From Seminavis robusta (Eukaryota > Bacillariophyta > Bacillariophyceae > Naviculales > Naviculaceae): a DNA stretch of 59,393 nucleotides. The stretch covers positions 1-59,393 of the forward strand of contig CAICTM010000566.1 in NCBI GenBank assembly GCA_903772945.1, written 5' to 3'. Positions 10,572 to 22,069 of this stretch are shown here, in pieces; positions within the stretch are counted from its first letter, which is position 1, and each line of letters starts with the position of its first letter. A program made the translations under genes and the position numbers. A model generated the notes under the pieces. The model searched no databases. It had not been told where the DNA came from and saw nothing but the letters and a program-made list of their open reading frames with translations.

Positions 10572-11762
10572 CTCTTTTGGATGTTGCTGTTGCTGTTGGT
10601 TTGTTTCGTGTGATGAAGCCAAAAGCAAGAAAGCAAAAGCTAGACTAAAATAATAACAGGTTGTGATGAGCTTTGTGATGACCAAAATATGTAGTGAAGC
10701 TTCGCGCGAAAAGGGCGCATGCACCTCTGCAGCCCCGATTCATTCCTCACTTTTGTTCTTTTACTCCAAGTGAGCTTTAGAGCAATAACACTAGTAATGC
10801 TGCTTCAAAGCCCAACTTGGGGTGCCTTCTAGTTCTAGCACCATAGGCACAGTCACAGGCTAGTCCACATGAGCTGATGTTGTAGGTCACTGAAAGTAGC
10901 TCTCGAGTAGCCCACAAGATATCGATTCAAGAACTTATCGTGTGAAGATCTCACAGTCTACCTGTATGGACGAAACGTGTGCCCGAGATACAGGTAGTGA
11001 GAGCTCAGACCCAATTTTGGCAGAAGCGAGACCTCTAAACAACTACCGGTAGCAAAGATCTAAACAGCTTCCAAGAAAGAAGCAACTGAGCACAGCGTCG
11101 CCACTTTGTGCTTATCGAACATGGCAGATGCAAGGCTTCTCAATGGTTAGTTTAGAAACTTGTGGAAAGTGCGTATTAGGAGGCAAGAAGCATCAATATA
11201 TCAATGAAGACAAGTTCAAGGCGAAGGGTACGATGCTTTAAGTCAATACCGTACCAGTAGCAGCAAGAAATAGCTTTTACTGGAGCGGTACACCAGGGCA
11301 GAGCACAGCGTGGAATGAGAAGTGGAAGGTGGAGTCACAACGTGGAAGTCTACTTCGCCTGCTGACAACGAATCGAATCTCTCGTAAATTACTAAATGTG
11401 AGTGCTCTAGCTAGCTAGTGCTCATCTCCGACGGACTCGAGCCGAGAGTCGAGTGACAGTCGATGAAGATGCGTGCGTGCCTGTTGGGATCCATTGTTGG
11501 AGGCACCGAGGCGCGAGAGCATGCCCCGGAAGGAAAACCATCAATTGAAGAACGGAGACAAACAAAAAAGTGCGGGTTTCGTGCATTGTAGTGATTTGGG
11601 TTACGTAAGTATCTAGTACTGGGAAGTTGTGATCAAGACTTTGCGAGCCATATCATGCAAGTCAACACCTATTTGATTTTCATCCAGCCCATCCCACCCA
11701 AATGATCGGGGCGTGGGCAACTAATGGTTGGACGCGGAGGAGCCACCTAGCCGACTAGCTAG
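10572..11762. other. intergenic DNA, 5' side of the receptor gene
   Basis: No gene recognised. It holds a small perfect hairpin (10958-10967 with 10988-10997) and CTAGCTAG runs near 11410 and 11755. Confidence 0.55.
10958..10997. repeat. short inverted repeat (10-bp arms)
   Basis: CTACCTGTAT at 10958-10967 pairs perfectly with ATACAGGTAG at 10988-10997 across a 20-base loop. The role is unknown; it could be chance or part of a degraded element. Confidence 0.5.
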
Positions 11763-12713
11763 CTAGGCATACAAAACCGAGCCTTCTGTGTAGCCAACAT
11801 CCGCGGCGACTGGCGCCTCGATTTTTCTTGCCGAATTTCTCGGTTCGGGGGTGGTTCGGCTCGAATTGTGATTGGACGCTTGACGACTCATGTGAATTTG
11901 GTAAGCTGCATCCATAAGGGCTTCCTGGTTGTCGATGGATCCACCAAACATTTCTCTCGCCTTGCCAAGGGAGCTCTTGGCATCAGACCATTTCATATTG
12001 TATTGAGATGCCATTTTCCCTTCCAGGGGCTTAGGTTGATTCGGGACTTGCTGGTTTGATTTGCTCCTGGCTGTTGCAGGCTTTGCTGATGCCGGTGCCG
12101 GTGCTGTTGCTGTTGCATCGTGTTCAGTTGGTTCTCTGTCGGTCGCTTCGGTTGGCTCTGTTTTCTCCTTGGCGCTGGCATCATTATTGTCAACGTTGCC
12201 GTTTGTGGTGTCGTTTGCTTCCGCCAAGCGTCGGTGGTAGGCTTCAAATTCTTCCTTGTCTTGATTGTAGCCGTGCCGAACGAGGCATCCAAAGCACGCC
12301 AAGAAAAGAAGCAAAATAGCCAAGGCAATGAGAATGCCACCGGCACCGATTTTGCTGGGATCTTCACACCAGTAACCATCCTTGTCATCTTCTGTACAGT
12401 AGCATCGACCCGCACAAATGGATCCACCGCCCTTGACGCAGCATTTGTCGGTCTGCCCAAAGCAAGAGGCAGAGCACTCGTCGCCACTGCCGCCTGCTGC
12501 CACGAAAAAATACGCCATGGGCGCCAACAACGCCGCCAACGCTATAATCAAGAGTGCAAAGATATGAGACCATGACAAAGCAACGTTGCTCAGCACCTAT
12601 TTCGTCATCTTACTGCCCATTATCAACATCGCTGTCGTTCCTCCGCGCTTGGCGCAGAAGTACGAGGAGGCTGTTTGGTGCTCTGACGGCAACGGATCTC
12701 CGCAACATCCCAT
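11763..12713 (-). CDS. two-pass membrane protein with Cys-rich extracellular loop
   Basis: Proposed model complement(join(11763..12541,12614..12713)), 292 residues. The main exon frame is closed upstream by TAG without an in-frame ATG before its first hydrophobic stretch. A 72-nt intron 12542-12613 (GTAAGATG...TTGATTATAG) joins it in frame to an exon starting at ATG 12713 (MGCCGDPLPSEHQTASSYFC). Splicing makes a continuous first membrane segment (AMLIMGTLAALLAPMAYFFV). Next is a compact Cys-rich loop with about ten Cys (GDECSASCFGQTDKCC...CAGRCYCTEDDKDGYWCED), a second membrane segment (GILIALAILLLFLACFGCLV), and a polar tail rich in Thr/Glu/Ala/Lys. It is not a family I can name. The main exon is confident; the first exon is inference from splice sites and frame. 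Confidence 0.65.
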
Positions 12714-13264
12714 GCTTTCAAGGTTGCCAGTAAAGATGAAGGCAATTTGTTAGGATACTGGCACTAATGACAAAGACAAGAGAGAGGTGAAGATACAATC
12801 TGGAGGAAGAGACAACACGGACGTCTCAATTGGCCTCACAAATGGATATCCAAGTCTGACCTCTCCAGCTGAAGCCAACTTTGAAAAGAGGGCTATTCTC
12901 ATCATTGCTTGGACCAAAGATTTAATGGAATGTCATTGTCAGGGGGTCAGTTATAATAATAATAAATATCTACAGAAGCCAGTGGGGGGGGGGGGGCTGA
13001 AGCAAAGAAGGGTGTCTGGCAATGGCTCCAGTGGTATCAGGGGCGACATGTTGGGGACCAAAGGGCCGACTGTGCAGGACCCACCGAGACATAAATGAGT
13101 GGCTTAACAAGGGCAATTGAGAGTTGGAGAGAAACACATCATTTGGGAGTAAGAGATTCAAATGTGTTGGCATTGACAGTAGCAAGAGCTGAGCAAAGAA
13201 TTACAAGAGAATTTGGCGAGGATGCCATCTCTTTTTGGTTTTGAACACATAGGATTTCGCAACA
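12714..13264. other. intergenic DNA
   Basis: No gene seen. It contains a 13-base G homopolymer at 12984-12996. Confidence 0.55.
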
Positions 13265-13753
13265 GGAGCCCATAAATGTTGTTAATGTCCTTCATCATGA
13301 GACCCAGGGCAGCCATTGTCGCGCAGCCACCGGATCATTTTTCTCATTGTGGCAGCTTGATATGTCCTTCATCCCATGACAACCATTTTCACGAGCCACT
13401 TTAAAACTGTGAAATGTCCAAATTGAGCAGCATGGTACATGTATTTGCATTCATGTACAACCATTTGCACGAGCCCACATTAGAATTTCCAAATGTCCAT
13501 TTGCAGCAGCACATGAGCATGTCCATTCATCCCATGGACAACCATTTCACGAGCCCACTTTAAAACTGTGAAATGTCCAAATTGAGCAGCATTGTACATG
13601 TATTTGCATTCCATGTACAACCATTTGCACGAGCCCACATTAGAATTTCCAAATGTCCATTTGCAGCAGCACATGAGCATGTCCGTTCATCCCATGGACA
13701 ACCATTTCACGAGCCCACTTTATACTGCCAAATGTCCAAATTGAGCAGCACAG
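13265..13753 (-). pseudogene. decayed 3' repeats of ankyrin-like copy A
   Basis: The minus strand still reads as ankyrin-like units (CGSCANGCTWN-type and GHLAVLKWARE-type fragments), but frames shift every few dozen bases through single-base losses. A two-unit block is tandemly duplicated almost exactly: 13403-13561 and 13562-13721 differ at about three positions. The ancestral last repeat (GCPGSHDEGH) is visible at about 13280-13320 and matches the end of copy B near 29398-29430. Confidence 0.8.
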
Positions 13754-14563
13754 TCACATGTAGTTGCATTCCATGGACAACATTTCAGACCCACTTAGAA
13801 TTTCCAGATGTCCACTTTTAGCAGCTTTAGCACATGTCCATGCATTCCATGGACAGCCATTTTCATGAGCCCACTTTAAAACTGCCAAATGTCCATTTTG
13901 AGCGGCAAACTGGCATGTACGTGGATCCCATGGACAACCTTTATCACGAGCCCACTTTAGAACCTCCAAATGTCCATTTTTAGCAGCATGCCCACATGTA
14001 GTTTCATTCCATGGACAGTCATTCTCTTGTAACCATTGGAGCATTTCCAGCCGTCCATTTTGAGCAGCATAGCCACATGTCAACTCATCCCAAGGGAATC
14101 CTTGTTGGCGTGCCCATTTCATGACAATTATATTTCCAACTGTGGCAATTGAAGCACAAACATCATCGTCATCAGGTGCCTTATGGCTAGAATTGTCCCT
14201 GTCCCAGTATTCTGCACGTTGCTCGTTACAAAACACTTCGCTGTAAAGAGTGTCGGTGATTTCTGCAGAGCGACTGGAGTGCCAGTTATCCTTTACCTTC
14301 CTTGGATTTTTCAGTAGCTCCATTCTGCAGTAGTCTTTGTACAGCTGATTCATCTTCTTGTTGACCGCCCCCACAAAAGCGTACTGTCCAACACCCACAA
14401 AATTTAGAATCTGGCCACACCAAATCAAATCGTCAGCAAACAGAAGAGAATCGAAGGGAGGAGACATCTTCTGTTTCTTTTTGTTGCTAGCACTGCTATT
14501 ATCGTTAGTAGCGGCAGCAGCAGTACTAGCAACAGCACTGGTAGCAACACTATCAGAAGACAT
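13754..14563 (-). CDS. ankyrin-like repeat protein, copy A (3' end decaying)
   Basis: The ATG at 14563 opens a Ser/Ala/Thr-rich leader (MSSDSVATSAVASTAAAA), a conserved head (MSPPFDSLLFADDLIWCGQI...AVNKKMNQLYKDY) resembling the F-box-like start of heterokont ankyrin proteins, and about five 27-residue repeats of the form CPWDxxTCxxAAxNGHLExLKWARENG. This repeat type is abundant in diatoms, oomycetes and giant viruses and is thought to mediate protein-protein contacts. The last repeat loses the frame at LEILSGSEMLS and stops at 13754, but sequence clearly derived from further repeats continues to about 13265. The protein is therefore truncated relative to its ancestor. Copy B at 28405 shares the head almost word for word. 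I cannot tell whether the truncated product is made. Confidence 0.75.
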   Translation of the reverse strand: MSSDSVATSAVASTAAAATNDNSSASNKKKQKMSPPFDSLLFADDLIWCGQILNFVGVGQYAFVGAVNKKMNQLYKDYCRMELLKNPRKVKDNWHSSRSAEITDTLYSEVFCNEQRAEYWDRDNSSHKAPDDDDVCASIATVGNIIVMKWARQQGFPWDELTCGYAAQNGRLEMLQWLQENDCPWNETTCGHAAKNGHLEVLKWARDKGCPWDPRTCQFAAQNGHLAVLKWAHENGCPWNAWTCAKAAKSGHLEILSGSEMLSMECNYM

Positions 14564-15541
14564 GCTGCCGAAGTTTGGTCTGGGGAGTGATAATAATGTC
14601 GCCCCATGCATGCATGGTCGATCCTCGTGCTGCCAGACAAGAAAAAGTACAGTACTAGTGGAGTACGGTACGGTACTCAGAGCATTAATCAAGGGCATCG
14701 CTAACAGCTGCACACAGTCACGTACGGTATGATACGAATGCCATGTAGTCACATCTCCTACGAAAATCCAGATACAAGTACATGTAGTAGAACTCAGAGC
14801 GTTCTCTATCTGGGGCAGTGAGATGGTAGAACTGGTGTTTGTCTGGGATGCTGCAAGCCCTTGGCCTAGCTAGCTTGGACTACATACATCCAGCAGTCCG
14901 TTAATACGAGCCCGCAGTTGGCATTCCCCAGCAACTTTTTGGCACCAGCCTGGGGTAGGTCCTATCAGTGTGAGCTCTGAAAAAACACACTGTGAATAAG
15001 AAAGCAGTTGGTTGATTAGAGGAATGTTTCAGTGTGGGTGCATGGAATGCGCCAAAGTTTGCGAAGGAATGGCGGAATCCCGACCACGCGGTTGAACAAG
15101 CTCGGCCGCTTGTGGGAAAGCTTGGATCGATAGCCGATAAAGACGCCTCGGCCTTCGGCTGCTGCGTGATTTTAGCCTTTCTTAGCCTACCGGTACTGGC
15201 AGGTGGCAGGTACCGTACCTAGAGCAGAAACGTTGGCCAATTGTACGTACGATATTCGAGCTATGAATCCGTGTGAACTTTCCAACACCTCGCAAAGGCT
15301 CCGTTCTGCGCTGCATCGTTGAACTTGGCTAGAATATTTCACAACTAGGCGCCTCTTTGCATCCAATAGAGCACGCCCTTCAATGTTTAGAAGCATGAAT
15401 TCATATTTGCTTATTATTGCTTAGTTCTTGCATTTTATTGCTCAACCTTTTGAGCTGGTACAGTATCACATCATTCGTTGCCGCCAATCTCCATCTTGCC
15501 TCAATCAAACGAGTATTCTTCCTTGATTTTTTATCAATTGA
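14564..15541. other. intergenic DNA
   Basis: Between the ankyrin gene's 5' end and the SEC61 gamma 3' end. No gene or element recognised beyond CTAGCTAG and ACCGGTAC motifs. Confidence 0.55.
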
Positions 15542-15769
15542 TTAATTCCCCACAAGAATATTGTTGATTGGGATGTGAACCAGTTTGACAAAGAATCCAA
15601 TAAAACCCATAATGAAAAAGCCAATGCCAGTGGCTTGAGCAATTCTCATGAATTCCTTTCGGTCTGGCTTGGTACATTTCTTGACCAGATGCATGGAGTC
15701 TCTGGCAAACTCTTTGAGGGGTTCAATCAGAACCTCATTGAAACCTTCCTTCTCGGGGGTGGCGGACAT
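15542..15769 (-). CDS. SEC61G: protein translocon subunit Sec61 gamma
   Basis: A 75-residue tail-anchored subunit of the ER Sec61 channel, the eukaryotic SecE. It clamps the two halves of Sec61 alpha during co-translational protein import. It has the family core [21 protein letters not shown], then [20 protein letters not shown] and a single C-terminal membrane helix ending [17 protein letters not shown]. Length and sequence match Sec61 gamma from other eukaryotes almost throughout. The ATG at 15769 gives the typical short acidic N-terminus ([12 protein letters not shown]). Longer in-frame sequence upstream has no conserved features, so it is taken as leader. A housekeeping gene with no functional link to its neighbours. 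Confidence 0.97.
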   Translation of the reverse strand: MSATPEKEGFNEVLIEPLKEFARDSMHLVKKCTKPDRKEFMRIAQATGIGFFIMGFIGFFVKLVHIPINNILVGN

Positions 15770-17301
15770 GATTGTTGAATTAATGGATTGATTGGTGGGT
15801 AGCGTGGAGGGAAGACCTGAGGATCGCAAGAGATAGTGATAGAGTTGTGAGAAAGAAGGAGACGAAAGGAGGATACCAACAGAAGTGGCGAGGAACAGCA
15901 AGGAAGCAAGGGTATGGTGAGACGTACCGTTCAAGAGTGCTCCAGCTAGCGAAGCTTGCAAACAACAAGGAAGTGAATTGACAAGTGGCGTTTGTGACCA
16001 AGCGCCATTGCGGGTTGGCTGGTTTCCAAACAAAGGGGTTCACAGCCGTCCATTGCTTGGTGGTAACCGTTTGACTCACGATCAATTGGTCATTGTGAAA
16101 TGACTGTTTCTCGTGGGAGTCCTTTCGATGACGTCACGTCCAACCTGCCTTTGATGACAAAACAATAGTTGACAGCTTAGCTGCTTTACCAAATTTGCTT
16201 TCAACTCCTTGGGACGAGGGAGGTTGCGATGTTGCAATCGGCTCCGGCAAGCAGGTGTGTGAGTGTGTTTTGTTCCTTTCTGTGTCGGCCTGGTATCCGA
16301 CGAGCAGGCTATAACCATTCAAGTTCACGGCTTCCGAGGCACTGGGTTTTAGGCAGGTACCAGCTTTCCAACCGTAGCTCAGCTAGCAGAACTATACCAA
16401 GGCAAGCCATGCAGCATCATGTTCTAGCTAGATTTTGAATGATGACGACAGAGAGCCCAGGTTCTGGCCTATCCTTGAATTGCCTACAACGGCTTCTTGA
16501 TTGCATTTTGAGAGCTATTTCAAGGCTGCTGCTGCCTCAATAACACTGGCCGCTGGTACTACTATGGCTATTGGTACTGGTACCTCTGGCTAGCCCAACT
16601 TTTGCTGGGTGATGTGTTCATCATGGCATGCAGACGCGAGAAGCCGACTGGTCGATCCTGCTCGGAGGTGCTCGAGGAGGTTCACCTTTGCCACCAATGC
16701 AAAGTTTCCATGTCCCGGTAGCATCGCAAACGATTGGGTGAGGTGTCTCACGGATTGAGAAGCCGACGGGACAGGCCAACCGGCTACCATTGTCGAGAGA
16801 TTTTTGGCGGCTGTACTAATATGGCCCATCCAGGTAAAAGCATGGTCTATCCAGAAAGCACCAGTAGACCTAGCTAGTTGACGGCTAATGCAGATGATGG
16901 ATAACAGAAACTTTGCAAAAATGATCTAGTCTACATCTTAAAACAATAGCGTTATCATGTATGTGTAGTTCCAGCCTGAAGCCAGAATGTAGCCCCTCCC
17001 TCTTTGCATAGTGTTATGAAGGATGAGTCGGCACGTCCAGTTAGTTGTATCCGGGAATCTTTTGCCACCGATTTCAAGGCCACCCAGAGTGTAGTCTACG
17101 GTATGGCTTGCAGATCATCTTAGCTTCACTCAGTAGCACAGATATAACTCAACTCGGATATCCTCTGTGGATACCTCTTGCTTGTTTGCCGATGGTTGGT
17201 TCAGTGTTGCGTTTTAACAGAACGCAATGATGAACCCAAGTAATTGTACTATCCCCTCTCAGTTGCTGGCATCATATCAGCAGACCGTTGTTGTTAATAG
17301 C
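15770..17301. other. intergenic DNA
   Basis: Upstream half is the likely leader and promoter of SEC61G. The rest shows no supported gene; open frames in it lack motifs. Confidence 0.55.
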
Positions 17302-17772
17302 TCAGAAGATCGATACCAGATATGCCCAATAGTCAATTTCCCCTTCTTCGTTGGTTGGTGGTGATTCCGTACCTCGGAAGAATCCAGGCACTCCACCAAC
17401 TGCGCTGCTACTAGTACCGCCTCCTCCTCCACCACCACCACCAAGTTCATTGTCGTCCTTCAGAGCCGACCGTACTGGCCATTCGCCCTTGTGTGCTTTA
17501 TATCTCTTCATTTCTTGTGCTCCCCACGCCATTTCTGTTTGCATCACAATCACATCTTCATAATCATGATCCAGCGCTGCCTTGAGAGCTCCCCGTATAC
17601 TCAACGAAGGAGCGTCGAATTTCTCTGCTTCGGGGGTATACCCTTCTACCTTTAGTAATAACAGTACACAGATGAACAGGAAGCTAGATGCTCTTCGATT
17701 GCGTGTAATCATCGTTTGTTGCTGGTTTAGTAACAGCAGCATTTTATGAAGGTACACCATCAATAACACCAT
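17302..17772 (-). CDS. small secreted protein of unknown function
   Basis: A 156-residue single-exon frame. The N-terminus has several Met before a hydrophobic segment (ASSFLFICVLLLLKVEGYT), so either ATG 17772 or a later one could start a signal peptide. The middle (SLSIRGALKAALDHDYEDVIVMQTEMAWGA, seen in part here) is predicted amphipathic. A run of nine Gly codons follows, then GGVPGFFRGTESPP and an acidic end (NEEGEIDYWAYLVSIF). No family recognised. The length, the signal-like start and an ordered composition favour a real gene, but this is not certain. Confidence 0.55.
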   Translation of the reverse strand: MVLLMVYLHKMLLLLNQQQTMITRNRRASSFLFICVLLLLKVEGYTPEAEKFDAPSLSIRGALKAALDHDYEDVIVMQTEMAWGAQEMKRYKAHKGEWPVRSALKDDNELGGGGGGGGGTSSSAVGGVPGFFRGTESPPTNEEGEIDYWAYLVSIF

Positions 17773-20002
17773 GACTAACTACGAACTGCAAGGAACTGAG
17801 TGAGTGAGGATCCAGTGTCCTGGCACACACTCCTTGTTATCAGAAGAACAAGACTGTTACTCCCAGATTGATGTTGCTCTGGTGGTGGCATGCAAGCAGA
17901 GCAAGCAAGATACCAGTGCTGCTTTTACTCTTCCTTGCTTCCTTGCTTGTTCAGTGACAAAAACAAAAAATATTGCATTCGCTACGTTTTCGGACGTGTA
18001 CCACCACAGCTTGCTCGAGAGGTCGCGGTACGACAAGCCCTTCCCGTATCCAAAGCGCTGCTTTCCTAAGTACCCAAATCCCCCACGCTATGCTGGCGGT
18101 AGATCCACTGGATCATAAAAAGATTTGTGAGCTGCCATAACGGTCATCGAACCTTAGGGAGGACGGCCGCCATCCGCCCAACCAATTTGCTTTGAATGCC
18201 AAAGGTGATGCTAGAATAACTCCGGTTCGCCTCAAACTTGAGCCAAGGAAGCCTGGGGGATCAAGACCAGCCAAGACACCATCTTGGCTATCATCAGGAA
18301 GGTGTGCCGACCAGAGCGATCAAAAGGCATTGGAATGGATATAAGGACAAGGGAAGCGTGTTATTGGAAGACTTAGTGACACCACGACAAGCATTAGAGC
18401 CAGCGAAGGCAAACAAGATTGCGCTGTGATTGGCCATTTTGCTTGGTGTGAGCTAAAGTGTTATTACAAGCTGTTTCTTGTCTTGCTTATTTCTCCTGTC
18501 TCTGGAGCAAGCGGGTGGGTGATAGAGGTCTAGCTAGCTACTGTAGTACATGTAGGTGGTACGTGAACGACTGGGCGGAGTGACAGTCAACGGGGTGCGC
18601 TCAGGTGCCTTATTTGTACCGAGTTCTACAGCGCCTGAGGTTGGACGTTGGACAGGGTGCCATTCGTCTCATTAGGTGGCATGTCTGCGAACCTGTCACA
18701 AGCCATAAAACCAGCTCGGAACATGTATTACGACTACGGCGCGATGTCTGAATGCCATCTGTAGCTAGTAGCTAGCTAGGGCGATGGGAACAAAGAGGAG
18801 CCAGACGGGGGAGGAAGCGCCGACTGGCTGTGAGCAATCCCAAGACTATTTTTTGCAGGAGGCTCTGCTGTGGGCGGTATTCTAAAGGTGGAGTCACAGT
18901 GTCTTTCCAATGATGATGATGACCTTTGGCTTAGCTGGGCCTACAAGGCAGTACCGGTACTTCTTGCTGGTTTGCTGCCTAGTGCTGGTAGGGGAGGATA
19001 ACCTGTAGCATTTTCGATCTGTGGCTGGCCAACTCAATTGAACAAAGCAAGGTAAGCATGATCGCCATGATCCTGAAGCCACCATCAGCTTGCGGGATTT
19101 CTGCAGGCGGGAAGACGACGAGGGAAGCAATGTTTCCTTTCGACAACGGTATTGGCTCCCCGAGCTGGTCGTTGCCATGGGATGCTGGAACCAAAGCCAG
19201 CTAGTGGCGAGCTGCCTAGCCACACGTCTATAGACTTCCGCTTCGCCGGCCTATTTTGTGTTTGTTGGAAGGGGATTGAAATCTGAATCTGAACCGCCTG
19301 AGGTGTTCTCCCACCACTCGTCTTCTTCTCCCTACTAAATCTCTCATGAAACTGCTGTTGATTTGAGAGCTGACAAGATTGGGATCTTTTAACCACTATT
19401 GAATTTAAAACTGCGAGAGATTTAGAATTGATATTTTTACTTAAAGGTAGCACCTGGCATCAGAGCTTAGTTTTGTTGTTCATTTCGAAAGCTACCGTTC
19501 CGATGTCTAATTACGCAGTGAGGTTAATGGGTTGCTACCAAGCTAGGCTACGGTACACGGTAAGCTACCTGAAACCTCGTGTAAAAGCATTTCCGGTGTA
19601 GGCAAGGTGCACGTAGCTGAGGCTGTAGGATCTTTGGTAGATACCCTGCCAAAACTCAAGCATTGTGTCTGCCGCTGGTTAATAACGCCCAACCAAATAA
19701 ATAAATAGTCCGGACTGTGTATACTCGAGTAGGATGGATCTGAGAAAGATGCCTGGCGATCTTGGAGTCTCTTTTTGGATTCCAAAAAGGTGATGATCCA
19801 CCGTCCACGCGCCCTCCTTCTTTGCTTGGTTGTTGCGGAGTTGCTTGGACGCTACTTGCCAGCCATCGCCATGAAAGTCTGATGTGGTATTGGCCTCGAC
19901 TCGCCTCGACTTTACACCACAGGACAACAGGAAGGTTGGATTCCTCCACTGGCGTTATTGTTGCCAGCTGCTGCTGAGTAGATAGTTAGTTAGTGTTCAA
20001 CA
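17773..20002. other. long intergenic stretch
   Basis: About 2.2 kb without a supported gene. Open frames on both strands (for example minus 19085-19453 and 19656-19949) have mixed composition and no motif. TAGCTAGCTA motifs occur near 18535 and 18770. Confidence 0.5.
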
Positions 20003-20470
20003 ATGACAATTCCATTAATATCCAACAGAACCATGGAATCCCTTGCCTTTCTCGCCGTGTGCATGGGGCAAGGTAGCCAGGCAGACGAAGAGATACCGTC
20101 ATCGTCCATTACGGCTTCGCAAGTGTCTTTTTCTCTGCAAGACATTGTGGCTATTCCTCAAGATCCTCACTCGATATTTGCCGAGCATCATGACGAGGAT
20201 ATACAATGGGTAACCACGAGACCCGAGTTTCTGAATGGTACCATGGTGGTTCCACTGTTATTATTGGCATTTCTGGTGGTCAGTGCCGTTCTGCTCACAA
20301 TATTGTTTGCAGACGACGATGAGGAGAATGGAATGAAAGATTCGCTGCTACCCAAGCATCACACCAGTAGTAGTAGTGGATCATCAAGGCGTCAGGACGT
20401 GTCCATCCGTATACCCATACCAAGACGGAGATTTGTCGTCCTGGAGACCATACAAGAGTATGAACCGTGA
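20003..20470 (+). CDS. single-pass membrane protein of unknown function
   Basis: A 155-residue frame from ATG 20003. It has a moderately hydrophobic start (MESLAFLAVCMGQGSQA) that may be a weak signal peptide, then an acidic luminal part with one NGT glycosylation site, and a strong membrane helix (MVVPLLLLAFLVVSAVLLTI). The cytosolic tail begins with an acidic patch (ADDDEENG) and ends Arg-rich (RRQDVSIRIPIPRRRFVVLE). Not a family I recognise. The topology pattern supports a real gene. Confidence 0.6.
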   Translation: MTIPLISNRTMESLAFLAVCMGQGSQADEEIPSSSITASQVSFSLQDIVAIPQDPHSIFAEHHDEDIQWVTTRPEFLNGTMVVPLLLLAFLVVSAVLLTILFADDDEENGMKDSLLPKHHTSSSSGSSRRQDVSIRIPIPRRRFVVLETIQEYEP

Positions 20471-22069
20471 CGAATCCTCCCTTTTAAAATTATTGCAGTG
20501 CATGATTGCACCAGCAATATATTATACGCTATGCTGGCACAAAGTCAAGGCTCACTACATACATACCTACCTCACTACCTACATTTCGTTGTCAACTTGG
20601 TCGGTGGTTCAGCATTTGGAATGTTGAAATCACACCATTTGGTGGTGGTGGACGACAAGGCACAAGATCACTCCTCCTAGTTAAAATCGGCCTGCCTGTC
20701 TGCATGTCCATACTGAACCACCTTTTCTTCCATTCATAAACAAACGAGTACTGTCACCTCTTGGCAAATAAACATTCCATTATAGATTCCATGGTTATCT
20801 TTCCCAATCAAATCGATTGCCCTACATGAAACTTCCGTGGCCCGAAGAACTACTCTTCCAAGGAGGGAATGAAATCTCTACCAGAGGTTCGTCAATGGCT
20901 TTATCCATCTCTTCGTCGCACAGTTAGTTTAGACTAGTTATCCCATCCAAACGAGGTGGGGATCATGTCGTAGCTGAAAAGAAAAAGACATTGCCATGGG
21001 GATCTTCTTCTGGTTAATGATTTCCCACACAGATACTCTTCCAAACGAGTGGACTCGACTCGACTCACTCCTGGATGGATGTCTTGGTATCCTCGTTTAC
21101 CGCTCCCTGGCCTGAATTTGAATTTTGCCGGGCCGCTTTCCAGATTCGTGTCGTCCCTGCCCTATCGCTTGTTTGTTGCCTATCTATCGCACTGGACGAG
21201 TTTGGCTTTCTCGTTTCATGAGATGTCAAGGTCCATTGATTCAGAGCAAGCGGAATTGACACAGGCACGGTATTAGATACACCCCATTCCACTACGGAAC
21301 AATGGCATAAAAAGAAACGAAGAGCGACTATTGGAAAACTGGCTGGATTGATTCTAGCTAGTAGAAAACATTAGAACAATTCCATGTTTCCAGGACTGCA
21401 CTCTATCCTTGCTCACCACTCGTCTTTCGGTTGATTGTCAACTTTTTTCACACCCTGAACGAAAACATTATGAGGATCCAGGTGGCTCACAATTTGCTCT
21501 GAAGAACCTCTTCTGCCCCCGCAGAATGATTGATTCGATTCGGTTTCAATCACCGCCATGCCATCCACGTTGCCTACGAACATACATACATTTTGCTGAA
21601 AGCTTCCTTGGGGTTTCCGGCTGAGTGATGAAGGATACAATGAAAATGTTGCAGGGAGGTTTTTTGAATCCGAGGGCCGTTGCGTTCTGCTCATTGTCCT
21701 CAATTATTTGTCCACGGCGCAAAAAGATCTTTTGCGAAGGTGAAGTGAGCCTCAAAGATCGCGGGAATTGGAAAGTCAATAGGGTTGAAGTTACGTTCGA
21801 GGATCTCCAAAGATCCAAAGATCCATTCGATTCTTAGTTTCCAAAAGATCCAGCCATCACTTCTTTGTTTGTTTGTTGCATCTCATCAGGATCAAAAAAT
21901 AAGTACAGCCGTACCAGGTCGTACCAGTGCTACCCTCTACTTCTTCAGGTACATTGTTGTAGTAGTTGCTGTGGTTCCACGATACGAGTAGTGCATTGTC
22001 CTGTCGTTCTACTTGCTTTGGTCACACAAAGAGAGAGTTCGAGACGGAGGGAGTATTTGAGTTTTAACC
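20471..22069. other. intergenic DNA
   Basis: No gene recognised between the membrane protein and nitrile hydratase. It includes repeated ACTCGACTCGACTC-type pentamers near 21052 and GATC-rich stretches near 21800. Confidence 0.55.

Noticed and set aside
13390..13760. Regular repeats considered as a CRISPR array
   Set aside because: Units are contiguous 81-base ankyrin-type repeats without unique spacers, in a eukaryotic genome.
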